This document shows, piece by piece, positions 32,365 to 46,578 of a stretch of 64,000 nucleotides of DNA. The position numbers were made by a program, and so were the translations under genes. This DNA comes from Bradysia coprophila. Lineage: Eukaryota > Arthropoda > Insecta > Diptera > Sciaridae. The notes under the pieces are model-generated. The model searched no databases. It saw nothing but the letters and a program-made list of their open reading frames with translations, and was not told where the DNA came from. Each line of letters starts with the position of its first letter. Position 1 is the stretch's first letter. The DNA lies in contig NW_023503493.1 of NCBI RefSeq assembly GCF_014529535.1, forward strand, positions 12,928,001 to 12,992,000, given 5' to 3'.

Positions 32365-35300
32365 GCAATTTCAGGGACGTTTGTGCGTTTGTTATACCAT
32401 TTCGCTGATTACAAACAATAAATTACATTTCCAGTCGAAAAGGACTGTAAAATGGAAAAGGGTGTCACCAATAAAATTTGTGTCGACTGATTTATGAGCT
32501 TCAATTGACTATACACTTGGTTCGGAGGCATGTTTGTCTATATCGTTCATTAGAAGTCAGATTCGGAATAAAATTCGGTCAACGGCTGCAGTATCTACCC
32601 ATCATATCTAGCTAACGGAAAATTTTTAACATAAATTTATCATCCGTCTCCGAAATGAGATCAACACATTGATAATGACAGTTTGTTGTCTTTTAGTTCT
32701 TGCACTACGACACACAATTAAAAGGAAATTTTGTGAAGAAATTTTGGTAGTCATCAAGGCCACACAAATTTAGCGCAAACAACTTGTTATTGTTTTACCA
32801 GATAGTTTTCTGCACAGTTTATCCTTTGTTTCTATGCGATAAGATGTTGGAACGACACGCTGGTTCACTGTATTATAGCAAAAAAAATCCGAGAAAATTC
32901 ACACAGAGTACAATTAACAAAATCTACAATCACTGCCACTAAATAGCTACAAACTGACTGGACAAAATTTGTTAGCCAAAATATTAACACCGAAAACAGC
33001 TCAACGGCCCAGATTTAACAAAAAAAGCACGGTTGCAATAAGCCATACAACTAAAGTGAAGAAAAAAATATGAACAATTTGTACTTTAATACTTACATAC
33101 ACGATAGACCCAGGTAATATACGCGAGTGTGTATATAGGAGAACGAAAAATACGATTGAAACTATCTAACAATAGTCATTGATGTGATATTGCTTATACT
33201 TGCACTTTCCCTCAATTTGATCTTGTCGTCATTCACTTCGTTCGTTATAAATATTTATGTGTGCCATAATATATCCATCCATTTCATAACAAGTATTTTG
33301 TTTTGAAAAAAAAGCATTGATTGCGTACAGTGTGAGCCGATAGATGTTGGCTGACAATGAATGAATTGATCGAAGATGTGGCGTAGAAGAAGAGTGGTAA
33401 TGTTAGACATGTTTAGGTAGATACTAATTGATTTGGTGAAGGTTAAAGACATATTTGCTGTGAATCGTTTCTAGTTTTCGAGGGACATTGTTGCCGAATT
33501 TGCTTTCATTTTATTTTACTTTAATCAATTTTAATGTGGTAAAAGCATAATCACCCGGTATGATTATCATATTCCCCTTTGATATTAGTAGATTCAATGG
33601 ATTCACACGAACTTGGGCAAAATTTATGTGTCAGTTCGGTCCTGGATATAGAACAGTTCGTTTGGTGGTCAACTTCTGCGACCATTGGTATTTTTGCAAA
33701 GAAAAGTTTTTTTTTGTCAAGTTGGATATTCTTTGTAAAACTACTAAATGGTCCCAGAAATTTACACAGTGCTCCAAATACGCCCCTCATTAACCTCATT
33801 CATTGCTTATATTTGACGCCGATGTAGCTGATGTCCTAGCCTGTCGATACTTGTAAAACATTTATTTATTCGTCGAAAGACTTCGGAATTAAGTTGACGC
33901 AAACAATTTATTTTTAATCGATGTGAAACGTTGTTCTAGGCAAAAAATTGTTCGAAACGGTCAGCCGCTCATAAAAAATTACGAATGGCGGTCTAACATT
34001 TTTGATTCTATACCGTTTTAAGATTGCTTGAAAATGCTTCATATATGTCTTTCTAGCTACCTAGCTAATATAAGATTATGCACCTCTTGCGAAAATTGTT
34101 GTGTGGGACGTGTGGGCATAGCTGGTAGAACCGAAGACGAGAACCGTAATGACCACACGTCAAGATTACAATTTTGGCAAGAGCACATATACGAGATAAA
34201 CAAAAATGTTCTAGAAATTATTGGTTTAGGCAGATATTAGTACTTTGTTTCATATGGAGTGGGATCCTCAAGCGGCAGCGAGAATCCCACTACACATGAA
34301 ATACAATGCTTTATTGCATGAGAGAAAACGCGACAACAAGTGAGACATTTCGACCACTGTTTCAATCTGTGGGAACATTAAATACGTCTGTCGACGTTTT
34401 GCGTTAATATGCAGTTCAAAAATACCATTTCTCATCAGACCATGGCGACAGTGGTACTCGATACAGTGCTCTATAGAACACTATACCGATTTGCACACAA
34501 ATAAGTCTAGCGAATCACAATTGAAATAACATTTCAATTTGTTCCTAAACTCAACCATTCGTGGCCAGTGTCTGTGTGTGGTTAGCCACCACAAAGCTGG
34601 ACATACCAAGTATCGTACAAATACACGTGCTGAAACTTGTGAAAGTTTTTTTTCCAAAACTTCATAAGTCACACGGATACATGTAACGTGGGTGATTCTG
34701 TTATAGTATGACGTTTTTCTTTACGAAGGAGGGAAAGACTTTTCCCTAGGGATGGAAAGTCCATTTTCCTTCCCTAGTAAAGTAAAAAACAATTTTTATC
34801 TATCGCGAATATGAACGGCCTCAGTGAAGATTAAAGCGGCTGACAAAATGCGGTGTTATATTGTAACAAATTAGCTGAGTATTTTAGAGACATATCACCT
34901 TTTTTTGCTTCAAATAACACTTTGAAATGGTTTTAAAATTGAAGTACCGACAAATAGATCAATTGTTCTAAGTCGTCCAAAATTTACAAAAATCAATTAT
35001 CGGAAATGATATCGGTAATCACTGACTTAATAGCAAAACAAATGAAGTACAAGATTTTGCATCAAACACTTTGTCATACATTGAATTATAGCAATACGAT
35101 TGCCGTCTCTAACTGATTAAACGTGTTCAAGGGCTGGATTTTTTTAAAACTCCTCTTACTTCTCCATCAGTTTATTAAATGGACACCACCGAAAGTGGAT
35201 TTGTAAGCCGTTGTGCTTACTGCAAAAAGCTATAAGCTTAATTTGTCAGACATATATTTCCACGCAACTGGTACTCAATTTGATCTTTAGATAAATTTTT
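32365..35300. other. Gene-free region
   Basis: No gene that I can support. GTGGGATCCT and GAGAATCCCAC at 34260-34293 form a small hairpin. Sequence around 34720-34790 (CTTTACGAAGGAGGG, CTAGTAAAGTAAAA) resembles 41088-41160, a possible low-copy repeat. Confidence 0.35.
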
Positions 35301-35690
35301 TTTCGCAATTCAGTGACGAAAAATGCAACTTTCTTTGCGCATTATTAAGACAACTGTTGTTCGTAAATCGGTGATCAATGTTCTTAATTGTATTGTACAA
35401 TGCCGGGCAGAGTAAAATAAACCAGGCAGTAGTGCTTGATTTGAACCTGAATTATCAAGGAGCCTTATATTTTGCGAATGAAATTAATTCAATATGTGTT
35501 CATTTGAGTTCATTTCCGTACAGTGTATTACGTGAAAATAAACATGACAATGCCTCAAAACGCAGTTATCGCCGAGGTGCATACAACGTTTTTCTCATGG
35601 TGAGCCTAATAACTTTCTTTGCATAAAACAACGGAGTTTTAAGTTTGCGAACATTATGATGCTGAGTTGCATAAATAACTATTTTTCGAT
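35300..35690. repeat. Worn element of the 50.94-kb family with a CAGAGTAAA insertion
   Basis: AATTCAGTGACGAAAA at 35311 and GCTGAGTTGCATAA at 35661 resemble pieces of 50941-51247. Inside, CAGAGTAAAATAAACCAGGC at 35408-35427 starts a one-ended copy of the element at 40888-41058. Confidence 0.45.
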
Positions 35691-35699
35691 GAAATTGTT

Positions 35700-38600
35700 T
35701 TTTTAAATACAAATAAGTTTTGAATTGAAAAGTTTTATGTTTTAAAAAAAGAAAAGCTTAGAAGTAGAATATTCACATGATTTTATGGGTTAACTTTTCC
35801 CTTTTTATAACAAAAAAAAAACTTTTTTTTTCAATTCGTTTTTTTTTCATCTATCGAATAAATTTTAAAACGATTACACATTACTCAAACGCTAGAATGT
35901 AAAGAAAATATATGTATATGTGAAGTTCACTTACCGAAACATATAGAGCCGAATAGGTAAATGGAATAATAATAAAAAAAAACGAAAAGTTCATAAAAAG
36001 GTTAATACACTTAAATCCACATTAAGAAGTTTTATTGCACAATCGATGTAATGAATGTGATTTAATGTGTGGAATTGTTATTGGATGAGTTGTAGCGTGT
36101 TAGTTTTCCGGAAAGTTTACGTTTCGGTAGTGCAATGCGATGAAAACTTTAATTGTCGAGTCATCGTCGATGCTATAAGAAATTAAATCGAAATGACTAC
36201 AAGTACCCTGATGCATATATAAATGGACAACTCATTCAATGCTACCAGAATTCATCTGCTGAGTTGTGTGACTGTAAGTATTATTACTACACAGGTCCTA
36301 TTGTTGGAAAATTAATTTGCAAAATTTACTAACATTTTCCAAAACTTGCTGAGATTTTCCAAAATTTTACAAAGTTTAGTAAATTTTGGAAAGTTTAACA
36401 AATTTTCTAAAATGCTCCCTGATGCTAACATTAATAACATCTAAAACAATTCAGTAAAGAGAGTGTAAATGATGTAATTTTGCAGTTTCACGAAATAAAT
36501 GGCTGTTTGTTTCCATTCAGAGGTTGGATTTTGTTAAACAATAATGAAAGTATCGAATGAAATCATAAAAAAAGTCTTCAAGACAATTGGATGCACCTAA
36601 GAATAAGCGTTGGAGTTGTGGAACATATCTGATTTTCGTCTTCAAGGCGCGCTGACAGTAAAGGAGCTAAATATCTACCTAACATTGGAGCTTTAGATAA
36701 CTTCTATAGATCATCTTTAAGGACAAAAGAATGAACGAAACATTTAACGAAACTTAAGTGGGGTTACGTCTGAAAGTACAGTAACGTGAAGATGATCTAT
36801 GATCGCTAACAGTAATATCAAATCAATTGTTTCAATTTTAACATTTAGAAAATCAAAGCTGAAGTTCTTATTTCCATTAACACCAAAAAACAACCAAATA
36901 AATGGCATATGAGTTTCAATCAATTTATGGAACTGTTCGGTTTCGCAAAGTTTTTTTTTTCATTCGATAAGATACACCACATGACTTTTGATATGTTTGA
37001 CCTTCTTCCCCTCGTCTGAACTCATTACCTATAACATGACGAGTCCATGTTGACGTCCTTTTTGAATGGATTCGATGGAGGAACGAATTACCGGCTACGG
37101 ATTTCTATATCTGCATTGAGACTAAGTAAAAGTTAAATGTTCAACTCACCTGTTGGCATTTTTTGTTTGATTTCTCGTTCCTTCTTTTTTTGATTAACAA
37201 TTTTTAGTTGTGTATATGTGTGCTGTACATTAAGATTGCTTGCGCTTTTATGCAATCGATTTTATTTAATCGACTCAGCTACAATTTTAGAAAGATCTTT
37301 TCCTCGTAACGCAAATATCGAAATTATTCAACTTTCGCTTGTAATTGCATACTGCTTTTGCAACGAACGAATGGCATTGGTATTGGTTTGTTCAATGTTT
37401 TATGATTAGCAAGTCAATGAAAAGTTTTGTTTTGATGTTATTGCCGACGTTATTGCATGCGATGAATATGGTTCTCACAGTCTTTTCGACTTGAATATAG
37501 TTATCATCAGCAACCAAAATTCTTAATTCATTGCTCCATAGAGTAACCATTGTTTTGCCAATTGTGTAAAAGTTTAAGGGTAATATTCGTAAATTTCAAA
37601 CTTTGGAGCTTTGGACAGAAGTTATTTACCGTTTAATGAAAAATACTGAAAGACTGTTGGTGCTTTTTTGCCATTTTTCGCGAAAACTGATGAAAATGCC
37701 GTTGTTCAGTTTTCAAAATCAGTGTTCACTTTATGTTATTTTCCTAACGTATGCTAAGGAGCGAGGTTTCCAGCACACGCCGGATGCGAGTTCTGGAATC
37801 AAATTCGCTAAAAAAGCCTTTTAGCATAAGTTATGAACAACGTTTTTTCTGAACGGCTAGTTAGGAAAACCCCTATATTCACTTCATGGAAATAGTTCAT
37901 TACCGGATGACATTTGCAGTAATGGTCATTTCCTCTGGGTTTCGCGAGTAATATTAGATTATAGAATACTCAGCACAAGTGTGTATGGGTGTCAACAACT
38001 ACCGAGAGTTCCATATAAGGAGGACAAGCAGGCCCGCAACGAGATGGTGATCAAAATTGGCATTTTTTCGGAACTCACTCACAATATTCAAGTAAAGTAA
38101 ACGCGAACACCTAATGAAATTTCTACGTTTTAACCACAGGTGATGAAGACGTCAATTTGAACTTAATCTTGTAATGACGTCTGCTAACGATGTCAGCTAA
38201 TTTTTATATAATCATCTTGTCTTCTCAATTCATTGCTCTCGCTTTTTGGACTTAAATCCTGTAATAGTTCGGAAAAGTTTACAGAACAATTCATAAATAT
38301 TTTGCCGGAGGAAAAACATTACCTCCTTCATTATATTCGCTGTGCCGGGCAACTGAGATGTAGTTCTTGCATTTATTATTGAAAAACGTGCAGATGGGAG
38401 ATTTCTTACGCCAAGAAGTGAGTTGACTAAGTTAGACGATGATTTCAATCAGAATATAAAAACATGGATGAAAAATTTTTTTCTTCTCGCAATGAGCGTG
38501 TAAGAGAAACGAAGGCCAAGTAAAGTGCTTTGTGAATGAGTTTTTACAGAAGTGTCAGACACACGCTAAAAACCAGCTTTCCACCTTCGTAAACTCAAAA

Positions 38601-39360
38601 GTAAAAATTTAAAAGCTTTTCCCAAGATATACTTTTCTAATAGACTGACAACCTGCATGTAACGTTTTACCATCACAATGTTTATACCTTAATTTTCTCT
38701 TAAAGAACCGTAAAATGTACCAATTCTCTTGAAGATTTAACTTGTATATCTTTTGTTTCGTTTCTTTCTTATATACACATCAAACAATTTCAAGCAGCAA
38801 CGGAGAATACACAAAAAAAAAATCATAAAAGTGTTTCCCGAAGAAATTATATTTGAACGATTTGATTCTAAAAACATTTTCGTTGAAATAAAAGTTTTCA
38901 GAAAGCTTTCAACTCGACCACAATATACGAATCTAAAATGGTAAATTAATAACGAATTCAATTTTACATTTATTTTCTTCTATGAGTATATCTATATACA
39001 CCGTATACCACCCATGTGTACCTTACTGAAATGACTGAAATGTTTTCGGAAAACTGTTTTTGGAAAGACAATATAAATCTCACTTAAGAGCAACAAGAAC
39101 ATTGTTAAAGTAATGATGGTTTTACGTTGAAGAGATCTCTTGTTTGAAATAGAGAATCCCTAAGAGGCCATCCCTGAAGTACGTCCATATTTTCTTTAGA
39201 CTTTTTAGTAATTTCTCGTTCCATTCAAATCCGTTCGCACTATACATGTATACCAGAAAGAGCGAGTAGTATCCGTTTTCCCAATTTTTCCACCCGGAAA
39301 GACAGCAGTCATTATGAGTGATTCCTATGAGCATTCGCAGCGTAAAGTAAGATTCAGCAT
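35700..39360. other. Gene-free region
   Basis: I see no supported gene, RNA gene or clear element. Several 60-75 codon frames are AT-rich chance frames. Confidence 0.35.
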
Positions 39361-39368
39361 TGAAGTTA

Positions 39369-39553
39369 CACTGCAAAAAAAAGTGTTGAAAATCTTACCT
39401 GTTACAGGTAACTCTGTCTCCAGGTAACCTACAATTGCTTCCACAGCTGTAGATTTCCATACAAAAAATACAGTTGAAGAAGACAACCTAGATAGATTAC
39501 CTGTAGATAAAGCTATATGCAACAGGTAAGGCTTACAACTTTTTTTGTCAGTG
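39369..39553. mobile_element. MITE with CACTG ends and TA duplication
   Basis: The left end CACTGCAAAAAAAAGTGTTG with AATCTTACCTGTT matches in inverse the right end AACAGGTAAGGCTTACAACT...GTCAGTG. It is flanked by TA at 39367-39368 and 39554-39555. The length is 185 bp. Confidence 0.8.
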
Positions 39554-39559
39554 TATGCT

Positions 39560-39790
39560 TTTGTATAAGCTCAGCTGGCCGTCTCATCGTGTCATGGGGC
39601 ACATCGTATGTAATCTTGTTTCTTTGTCCACACGAAAGACCGAAGAAGAACAGAGAAAGCGCGCCTATGCACTGTTATGTGAAGACCAGCTGATCCGAGA
39701 CGATGTTGAATGCCCTTATTAAAAACTGCATCCCCGGAAAATGGATCCGGCTACAACCCTTGCATTTAGCAATAAATAAATAATCCGTCT
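39560..39790 (+). repeat. Possible retrotransposon 3' tail
   Basis: GGAAAATGGATCCGGCTACAACCC followed by AATAAATAAATAA (39769-39783) looks like the 3' end of a non-LTR element with a short A-rich tail. It is too short and worn to assign. Confidence 0.25.
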
Positions 39791-39799
39791 ATTCAGACG

Positions 39800-40887
39800 T
39801 ATTCTGCTATTGCATCAAAATAGAACAAACGAATAACGGAAGAGTAGCAAAAAAGAATACTTTCTACGTCCATCACAAAATTTTATTTCATTTTAAAAAG
39901 TGCACATTTGATCCAAACATAAAAGTTTCATTCAAACACTCGCGGAAAGTAACGTCCGACATTTTTTCTGATTTGTAAGTTGTTTCGGTTTGTAATTTTT
40001 CCCACGAAAATTTCGTTTAACAACGGTAAACCTAGATTTTAATTTTCTGAACTTTTGCTGGTAACTTGCACTGCACGCGACAACAACACTGAAGCCAGAC
40101 TTTGCTAGACTTTTATGTGGAAGAACAATTACCGTCCACAACGACTCCTAATCAGAAATATGCCGGAAATATTTCACTTTTCTGCGAACATAGACTGTGG
40201 ATCTGAGCACTATTTCACAGGACTCTCAATGATTGACGCTGTCGGCAAGTCGGTCAGTTCTGTCACTTTATCGAACAATATTTTCATGGACAATGTGATC
40301 GAAAATTTTATTTCCTAACAAATGCTTTTGATTTTTAAATTTCGTATCTCAAAAGACCGACTTGAAGGCAGTGCCATCGCTGATTTTTGTGGTAGTGACG
40401 ATAACAATTTCCACAATCTATTGCGTTTTGAATGGTAAAATCCTCTGCGACGGATAATAATAGAACTTTAATGCCAGTCGCAATAAAAATCAATTATTGC
40501 ATTAAATTTAACATAATTTTTTTATTGATAAGGCTAGTCATTTGTTGTCAACAGCGAGGGCTAAGGACAAACTTGCAGTTTAAGAGGTTAGTGTAATTGG
40601 TTTCCAAATTTGACAGCGTAATTTTTATCTAGAACACTAACCTCCACAGTTTGGACAACTTGTAATAAGTACAAGATTTGGAAAGCAAGGTTTCTTGATT
40701 TAGGAAAAATATGAATGACATTTCAGTTTGCCGTACTGTCGTTTTCAACAGATTCTATTCTACATAAATTCTAGATCCACAAATTTGACAGTCTTGATAT
40801 TAAATGGTTCTTATCCCAGTAAACTTGTCATTACATACGTGTGAGACAGAAAAAAATTAAAAAATAAATTCACAATTTTCTCCACGG
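39800..40887. other. Gene-free spacer
   Basis: No supported gene. Short inverted pieces around 40577-40665 (GAGGTTAGTGT and ACACTAACCTC) form a weak hairpin. Confidence 0.35.
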
Positions 40888-41058
40888 CAGAGTAAAATAA
40901 ACCAGGTAGGAGCGGTTCATTTGCGAATCTAATACACTGTATGAAAATGAACTCAAATGAACATAAATTGGAAAAAATTATTCGCAAAACATATAGGGCT
41001 ACTAGATTATTCAGGTCTCTAGTCAAATCAGCGCTCCTGCCTGGTTAACTTTACTCTG
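40888..41058. mobile_element. MITE with CAGAGTAAA ends, complete copy
   Basis: CAGAGTAAAATAAACCAGG at 40888-40906 is inverted as CCTGGTTAACTTTACTCTG at 41040-41058, with GGAGCG/CGCTCC further in. The length is 171 bp. No exact target duplication is visible. Related copies are at 35408 and 47439. Confidence 0.75.
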
Positions 41059-41059
41059 T

Positions 41060-43640
41060 CGTGATTTCTCTCAATATAATAATAATTTTTACTTTACTAG
41101 TGAGGTAATGTGGCCTTTCCCTCACTAGTGAAGACCCTTTCCCTCGCTCGTAAAGTAAAACGCCATACTTTACACGTGAATTAATTTGATATCTCATATC
41201 ACGATGAGTAAAAGTACCTCGGGCTGAAGCCCTCGGATACGAGATACGGATCTGGATACGAGATTTCAAATTACTTCACTGGTATAGTAATGTACTATTT
41301 ATATAATAATAATATAATTTAGAAAATGTTTATATCTGTCACTCTTTCATTGGTATACAATTCGTCAATAATTTAAACAAAAGAAGTAACAGATTATTTT
41401 ATACACTTTTTGATCGTAATAATATAATGAGCTGACGTTTATTGCGAAAACTCTGAATGGAACGGACTAATGCAATGTTAGTCATTTCAATTCCAATATA
41501 TTGAGAATGAGCAGCAAGGTTCAGAACTTTGATGAGAACGACATGATCAGTTTAGTATAGTAACAAATCGAAACGTGATTGAAAGAATTTTATATAGGGA
41601 CACGAACAAGAAATGAAATCTATCGATGTCATGGTCTGTAGAAAATTTACAGATAACCTTTAACATGCAGCTCATCAAAATAAACCGGAAGATTTTGCAA
41701 ATAATTTCATACGCTGTCACTTCTACGCTTCGTTGAAATCATTCTTCTTTTTAAGAAGCCTAACTTGTTTATAATGGAAATCCATATATTTCGAGGGGAA
41801 AACAGCTAGATAGAATTCTGTCCGACAACCGTTGGATATTCCTTTAGACACAAGTAAAAAACACTTTCAATTTGGGAGACAGTTCCCGTATTTACCCAAA
41901 AGTCAAATGCTAATTGGACCAAGGTTGTTTTTGAAGATGTTACACAATCAGCCAATATTTTACTAGAGTTGTTTCGAAAAAAAAGTATTTCATAACAAAA
42001 TTTCAACTGAACGGAAATTGTAGTAACATTTTTGTACAGTTCAGCGGATCTTTAGTGATAACGGCCCCAGCGATCGGCGTAGCCTCTTCATACACAACCT
42101 CTGCAATTTTTTTTACTTATGTTCCCTCAATTTACCAATGATTAGACGTACTTTACGGAATATTCAATCAGAGTTGTGACCGGTTTTAACCAAATGTTCC
42201 CTCGTTGATCAGACAGTAACTTGAATCTTCTATCTGTTCAAATGGAAATGAAGCCCCTTCCACTGTCTACCCAATTTGCTTCCCGTTAGAAAATTTTCAT
42301 TGTCTGCTGTAGCAGTTTAACAATACCATGGCACTGCTCCAGGAGACAGGAGACAGTGGAACTTATTTCTTAAACGGCTAATCATTTGTTACAGACAGCA
42401 ATGATAAGTCGATAATCATAGGTAAACGTGTTTTTATATGGTTGCAGATGTACGTTAAGACTTATGAAGTAAAAGATTTTGTACTCTATGAGATACTTTA
42501 AACAAAAGAAGACCTAAGGGATCATGGGAAACATCGACATAATTATAAATCGTTGGACACCATTGGAAACAGACGAGTATTGCAGTTTTTGCCATCTCCT
42601 ACAACTAGGTGAAACTTTATATTCAATAAGGGGAGTGTGTAACTGGTTCAATTAAAAAACCATCATACGTCTTCCTGAAAATGCTACACTAAATGAACGA
42701 ACTAAGCAATTACACAATAAGAAATAAAAATCCAAATAACACAACGAATTTCTCCATCCATTCCGGTTGTTCAAAGAAATTCACTAATAAAGAAATTTTT
42801 TTTTTTTTTCTTTTAAATTGAAAAGAGTTTGATCATAAACCATTTAATGCTCCATCGTTCGGTAACCAAACTATTGACTGTCCATGAGTCCATAGATAAT
42901 ACGCCTCTTCTTTGGATATACGAACCTAGTTTGCAAAGTGTTTTTGCTGAACCGTCTACGGTAAAATATGAATGTTAACACTGGTACATAAGCAAGTTAA
43001 AATCATCGAAGTTAGTTGAAGCGAAAGTGTACGTATGTACAGACGTTTCTTGGAAAATATCGTAAATCTTTTTTTTGCATTAACAAGAGCCGTAGTTTCT
43101 TGTTTATAGTTTTTTATTTCGTTGTTGTCTTGCTGGTGTATGTTTTAGTGTTAAAAAACTCATTTCTGTTCAGTGCTGTTCGAGTGAAGTCAACAAGTGA
43201 AAGTATAGTACGTTTACGAAGCATTTTTTTTCTCTACAAAATATTTTCTGATATAAAATGTTGCAAAATAGCAAGTATACAAACGCTATCAAAGTGCTGG
43301 GACTGAGTTTTTTTTGTCTTCCATTGATGTTAACAATGAAGTGCAATTGCAATTGCTTTGAATGTGACCTAGATCTTATGTTTGTAATCTCTTCTATTGA
43401 TCTTATGTTCTATGTCATAAGCAATAAACTTTGCAACGAGTTTACATTAACAATGTTTTACACAAGAAGTAATCTCTAAAGAAAATAATCAAAGAAATTA
43501 CCGTCTCGTATGCATTAATAATCAAAGAAAAATTCTTAGAACTGCATTTCAAGACTGTGTCATGCTTTGCTACATCCAATATTGCATTTTTTTCCATTCT
43601 GTTCGATGGTTTTCCTTCGTTCATCAAGGTTGTTTCAATT
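41060..43640. other. Gene-free region
   Basis: No gene I can support. ACAAATGAAGTA-type sequences recur at 35040, 44050 and 49000 and, in part, at 42450, but without clear borders. Confidence 0.3.
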
Positions 43641-43645
43641 TATAT

Positions 43646-44020
43646 TCACTCAACTGACATACAGTTAAAATTTACCCAACTAAAGGCAGAACTTGTTGTC
43701 ATAATTCCAATTACCATACGTCGTTCGTTCGCAACAACCTGTCTATGTATCAAAGTAAATGTTAAATCAAATGAAGTAAAGTAAATTTCGTCTAAGCTGT
43801 TGAAAAATAGTTCGATCAAAACAGGTAAAATACTTGATATGATTATGTCGAATAGCATAGATAGAAGCTCTGAAAATGCATCACTCTCACACACCGCTAT
43901 GTCATCATTATCAAAGAAATCGTTCTGTTTTCCAATTTTCAAAAACATCCACAACTCAATTTCATCGATTATTGCAATAATAAGTTGAAATAATTTGAAA
44001 TTGAAGTGGGAAAATGACAT
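43646..44020 (-). CDS. Hypothetical 124-residue frame, 5' part duplicated
   Basis: A minus-strand frame from ATG 44020 to a stop at 43646. It is rich in hydrophobic and acidic residues (FDIIISSILPVLIELFF). The first part (43938-44013 on the + strand) is repeated at 44262-44331, where the frame is broken. The hydrophobic segment could be membrane-embedded. I considered a chemoreceptor fragment but found no diagnostic motif. Confidence 0.25.
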   Translation of the reverse strand: MSFSHFNFKLFQLIIAIIDEIELWMFLKIGKQNDFFDNDDIAVCESDAFSELLSMLFDIIISSILPVLIELFFNSLDEIYFTSFDLTFTLIHRQVVANERRMVIGIMTTSSAFSWVNFNCMSVE

Positions 44021-44339
44021 CGGTTATATAGTTAAGTGAAAGGCTAAACAAATGAAGTAAAAGATTTCGCACACATTTTTTGAGAAAATTAGTTAGAAGT
44101 AAAAGTGACCATTTTGATATGTTAAACAAATACTTGTCGTCGTTGAATTTCGTACTCGGTCCCTACAAACGAGTGGTATTCACTCCACAAAAACCACCGC
44201 TCACATAAGCCTTTACGTCCACATTACCAGGATAAATAATTTTGTTTACAATGTCACAAGTTTCAAAAACATCCACAACTCAATTTCATCGATTGTTGTT
44301 GAAATAATTCGAAATCGGAGTGGAAAACTGACACATTCG

Positions 44340-45120
44340 GTATCATTTTTCCGATCATTTGCGAAAAGACAACGTCCAGTCACTATAAAGTAATTCAATT
44401 ACATATGGCGTAAACACTTCGAGCAGTGTGCAAATTTAGCTGACTGTATCTGCTGCATTCCAGTTTCGGAATTATTTCGCTATAATAATGTCTCGTGCAA
44501 TACGTTCCAAGAATATAACGTGTTTTATTCCCAGTCAGGGCATTTATCACGTTTAGATATGATTTTTACGGAGAGAGACAGAGTGGAGTGTACATGTATA
44601 GTGTTCAGTTATAGCGACATTAGTCAATAGGGAAATTGTAAAAAAACGCAGCATCAGAAATAAAGCATAGACGAACTGAAAGTTGGAAAATTATTTTTCC
44701 AAGCGCAGGCAATATTTCACTGGGGAAAAAAATTTATTGCCATACCACTTTTGAATTGGGTAAAAACGAAACGTTAACGATATTTGATATATAAATGCAA
44801 TTGCGTTCGGCTATTTGCATAGCTCTTCTTTTCTTGAAACGAAAAATTTTCGAACAAAAAAATTTCTTTTAACCTGAAATAACATTTTACGTGTGGGCAG
44901 AAATGGGTCTGGCAATATCGTTAGTGATGATTGTGATGAACGATGCCATTCCATTGTACCTTTATTCCAATAGAGCAAGTATCATTTCAAATCCATCAAT
45001 CGTACAGTTAAAAGTGTGGATTTGTATCGAGGGGTACTCACTTCCTGTTTATCATTCTAAATGAGTTCATTAAGAAATGCTACGATTTGAGCTAGATTTT
45101 CTTGTAAAAACGCCAAGCGA
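44340..45120. other. Gene-free spacer
   Basis: AT-rich; nothing supported. Confidence 0.35.
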
Positions 45121-45690
45121 ATTTCCAGACTGAATGTGTTGTTTGAAGTGGATAGGTAATGTCATTCAGACCCTGAGCACATTAGTTCGATGCTTATGAA
45201 ACCTATTTTTAAAGTGGTTGACTTGTCCAAAATGGATGGCCCGCGTTTATATACATTTTCTTACTTATTACGATAATAAGAGATGGCACTGCTGTCGTCG
45301 TCCCAGTGAAACATCATCACCTAACATAATTTCTAACTATATCTCGAAAATGATATAGAAGAAGATTCCTTCGCCATGATATAACTCATTTCGCGGGAAA
45401 CTGCGTGTTCTTGCTGCTGCTCATATAATTTGATGATGAATAACATTACCTCCCCACTATAATCTACCTTGATTTTTTCTTTGTTTGTATGACATTTAAA
45501 CACGAAAAAATTGCATTGAACCTTGACCATGTATTTCGATATAGGCACAATATTCTGTCAAACACAAACTCATAGTCAGCCATTTCTATTAAAGGTGTCA
45601 TTAGCATCGAACTAATAGCCTCTTAATGACATTACCTATCCACTATGTCTTTCTTGGATTTTAGTACGAGTCGCCATTTGCTTACGTTGC
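45120..45690. repeat. Imperfect inverted duplication
   Basis: GTGGATAGGTAATGTCATT at 45148-45166 (+) is repeated on the minus strand at about 45645-45627. Related sequence follows both (TTAGTTCGATGC, then a GACTTG/GACTATG end). The arms are about 90 bases and the spacer about 360 bases. In both arms a potential splice donor GATAG|GTAATG occurs, so these could be relics of a duplicated exon end. Confidence 0.5.
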
Positions 45691-45722
45691 TTTAGGGATT
45701 CATTATGTACTGAGTTTCAGCG

Positions 45723-46541
45723 ATGAAATTACCCGTTTTATACTTTCATTGGGATTCTTTCCAAAATTTGCATCATTTCCCAATTAAAGAAGATCTGATT
45801 CGACAATGCCATAAGCTAACATTCCAACATTGGTATAGTAATTACCCCTTGATATCTCTTGCCCTATTCATTTCATTTACATACAGAAGTAGTTTGGAAC
45901 CGATATTCTGTACCAATATTCAATTCAATATTCGCATACCTATTATGGCAATTTCGCTAAAAAAAACGAAAAATGAAAAATTTCATCTTGTACGAACTTT
46001 GTTCTCTAACACCACTTATCAGCTTTGGCGATCAAACTGCACCCTATATATGCATATGGGAAGCCATTGAATGGTTTCCATCGCATAAAATCATAATTAA
46101 AATTAATTTCCAATCAACTGATATAATGAGCTATTCGATCAATGGTAGTGTGTGCATGTAAATAGAGTTGCTGTCAATTAACTCTTCGGCGCAAAGAGAT
46201 GCGAGATCAACAAATTGAAATTTAAATTGGAAAATTGTACGGTGATTCAGAAAACACTCAACGGATTTTGTTTTTGCACTTCGACAGGCTCTCGTTACGC
46301 TGCTGACCCATATAACAGTTTCAGAGTCCTTTTTTTTCAATTTACCGTGATACCCATTGACATCGTGGTTTTTTCAGGTAGTTCGGGAACAAGAATTCGT
46401 TCATTTAAACGAGCGATTTTTCATTCAATCCGAAAGACCAACAATATAGATTTTAGGTTTGATGTCCGACCTCTGATGAGGTTGTCTCACCTTCAACCCA
46501 GTTTCTGTTTTCAAAAGGTGAATTGTAGCTTACCGCCATAA
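45723..46541. other. Open frames without support
   Basis: Overlapping + strand frames of 62-115 codons lie here. None has a domain, signal or splice-consistent link. I record the stretch as unassigned. Confidence 0.25.
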
Positions 46542-46578
46542 CAGACTATCTGAGTTGCGGAAGCAAATTTCTTTATTC

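Noticed and set aside
43646..44020. Odorant or gustatory receptor fragment
   Set aside because: It is hydrophobic and AT-rich, but no receptor signature or consistent exon structure was found.
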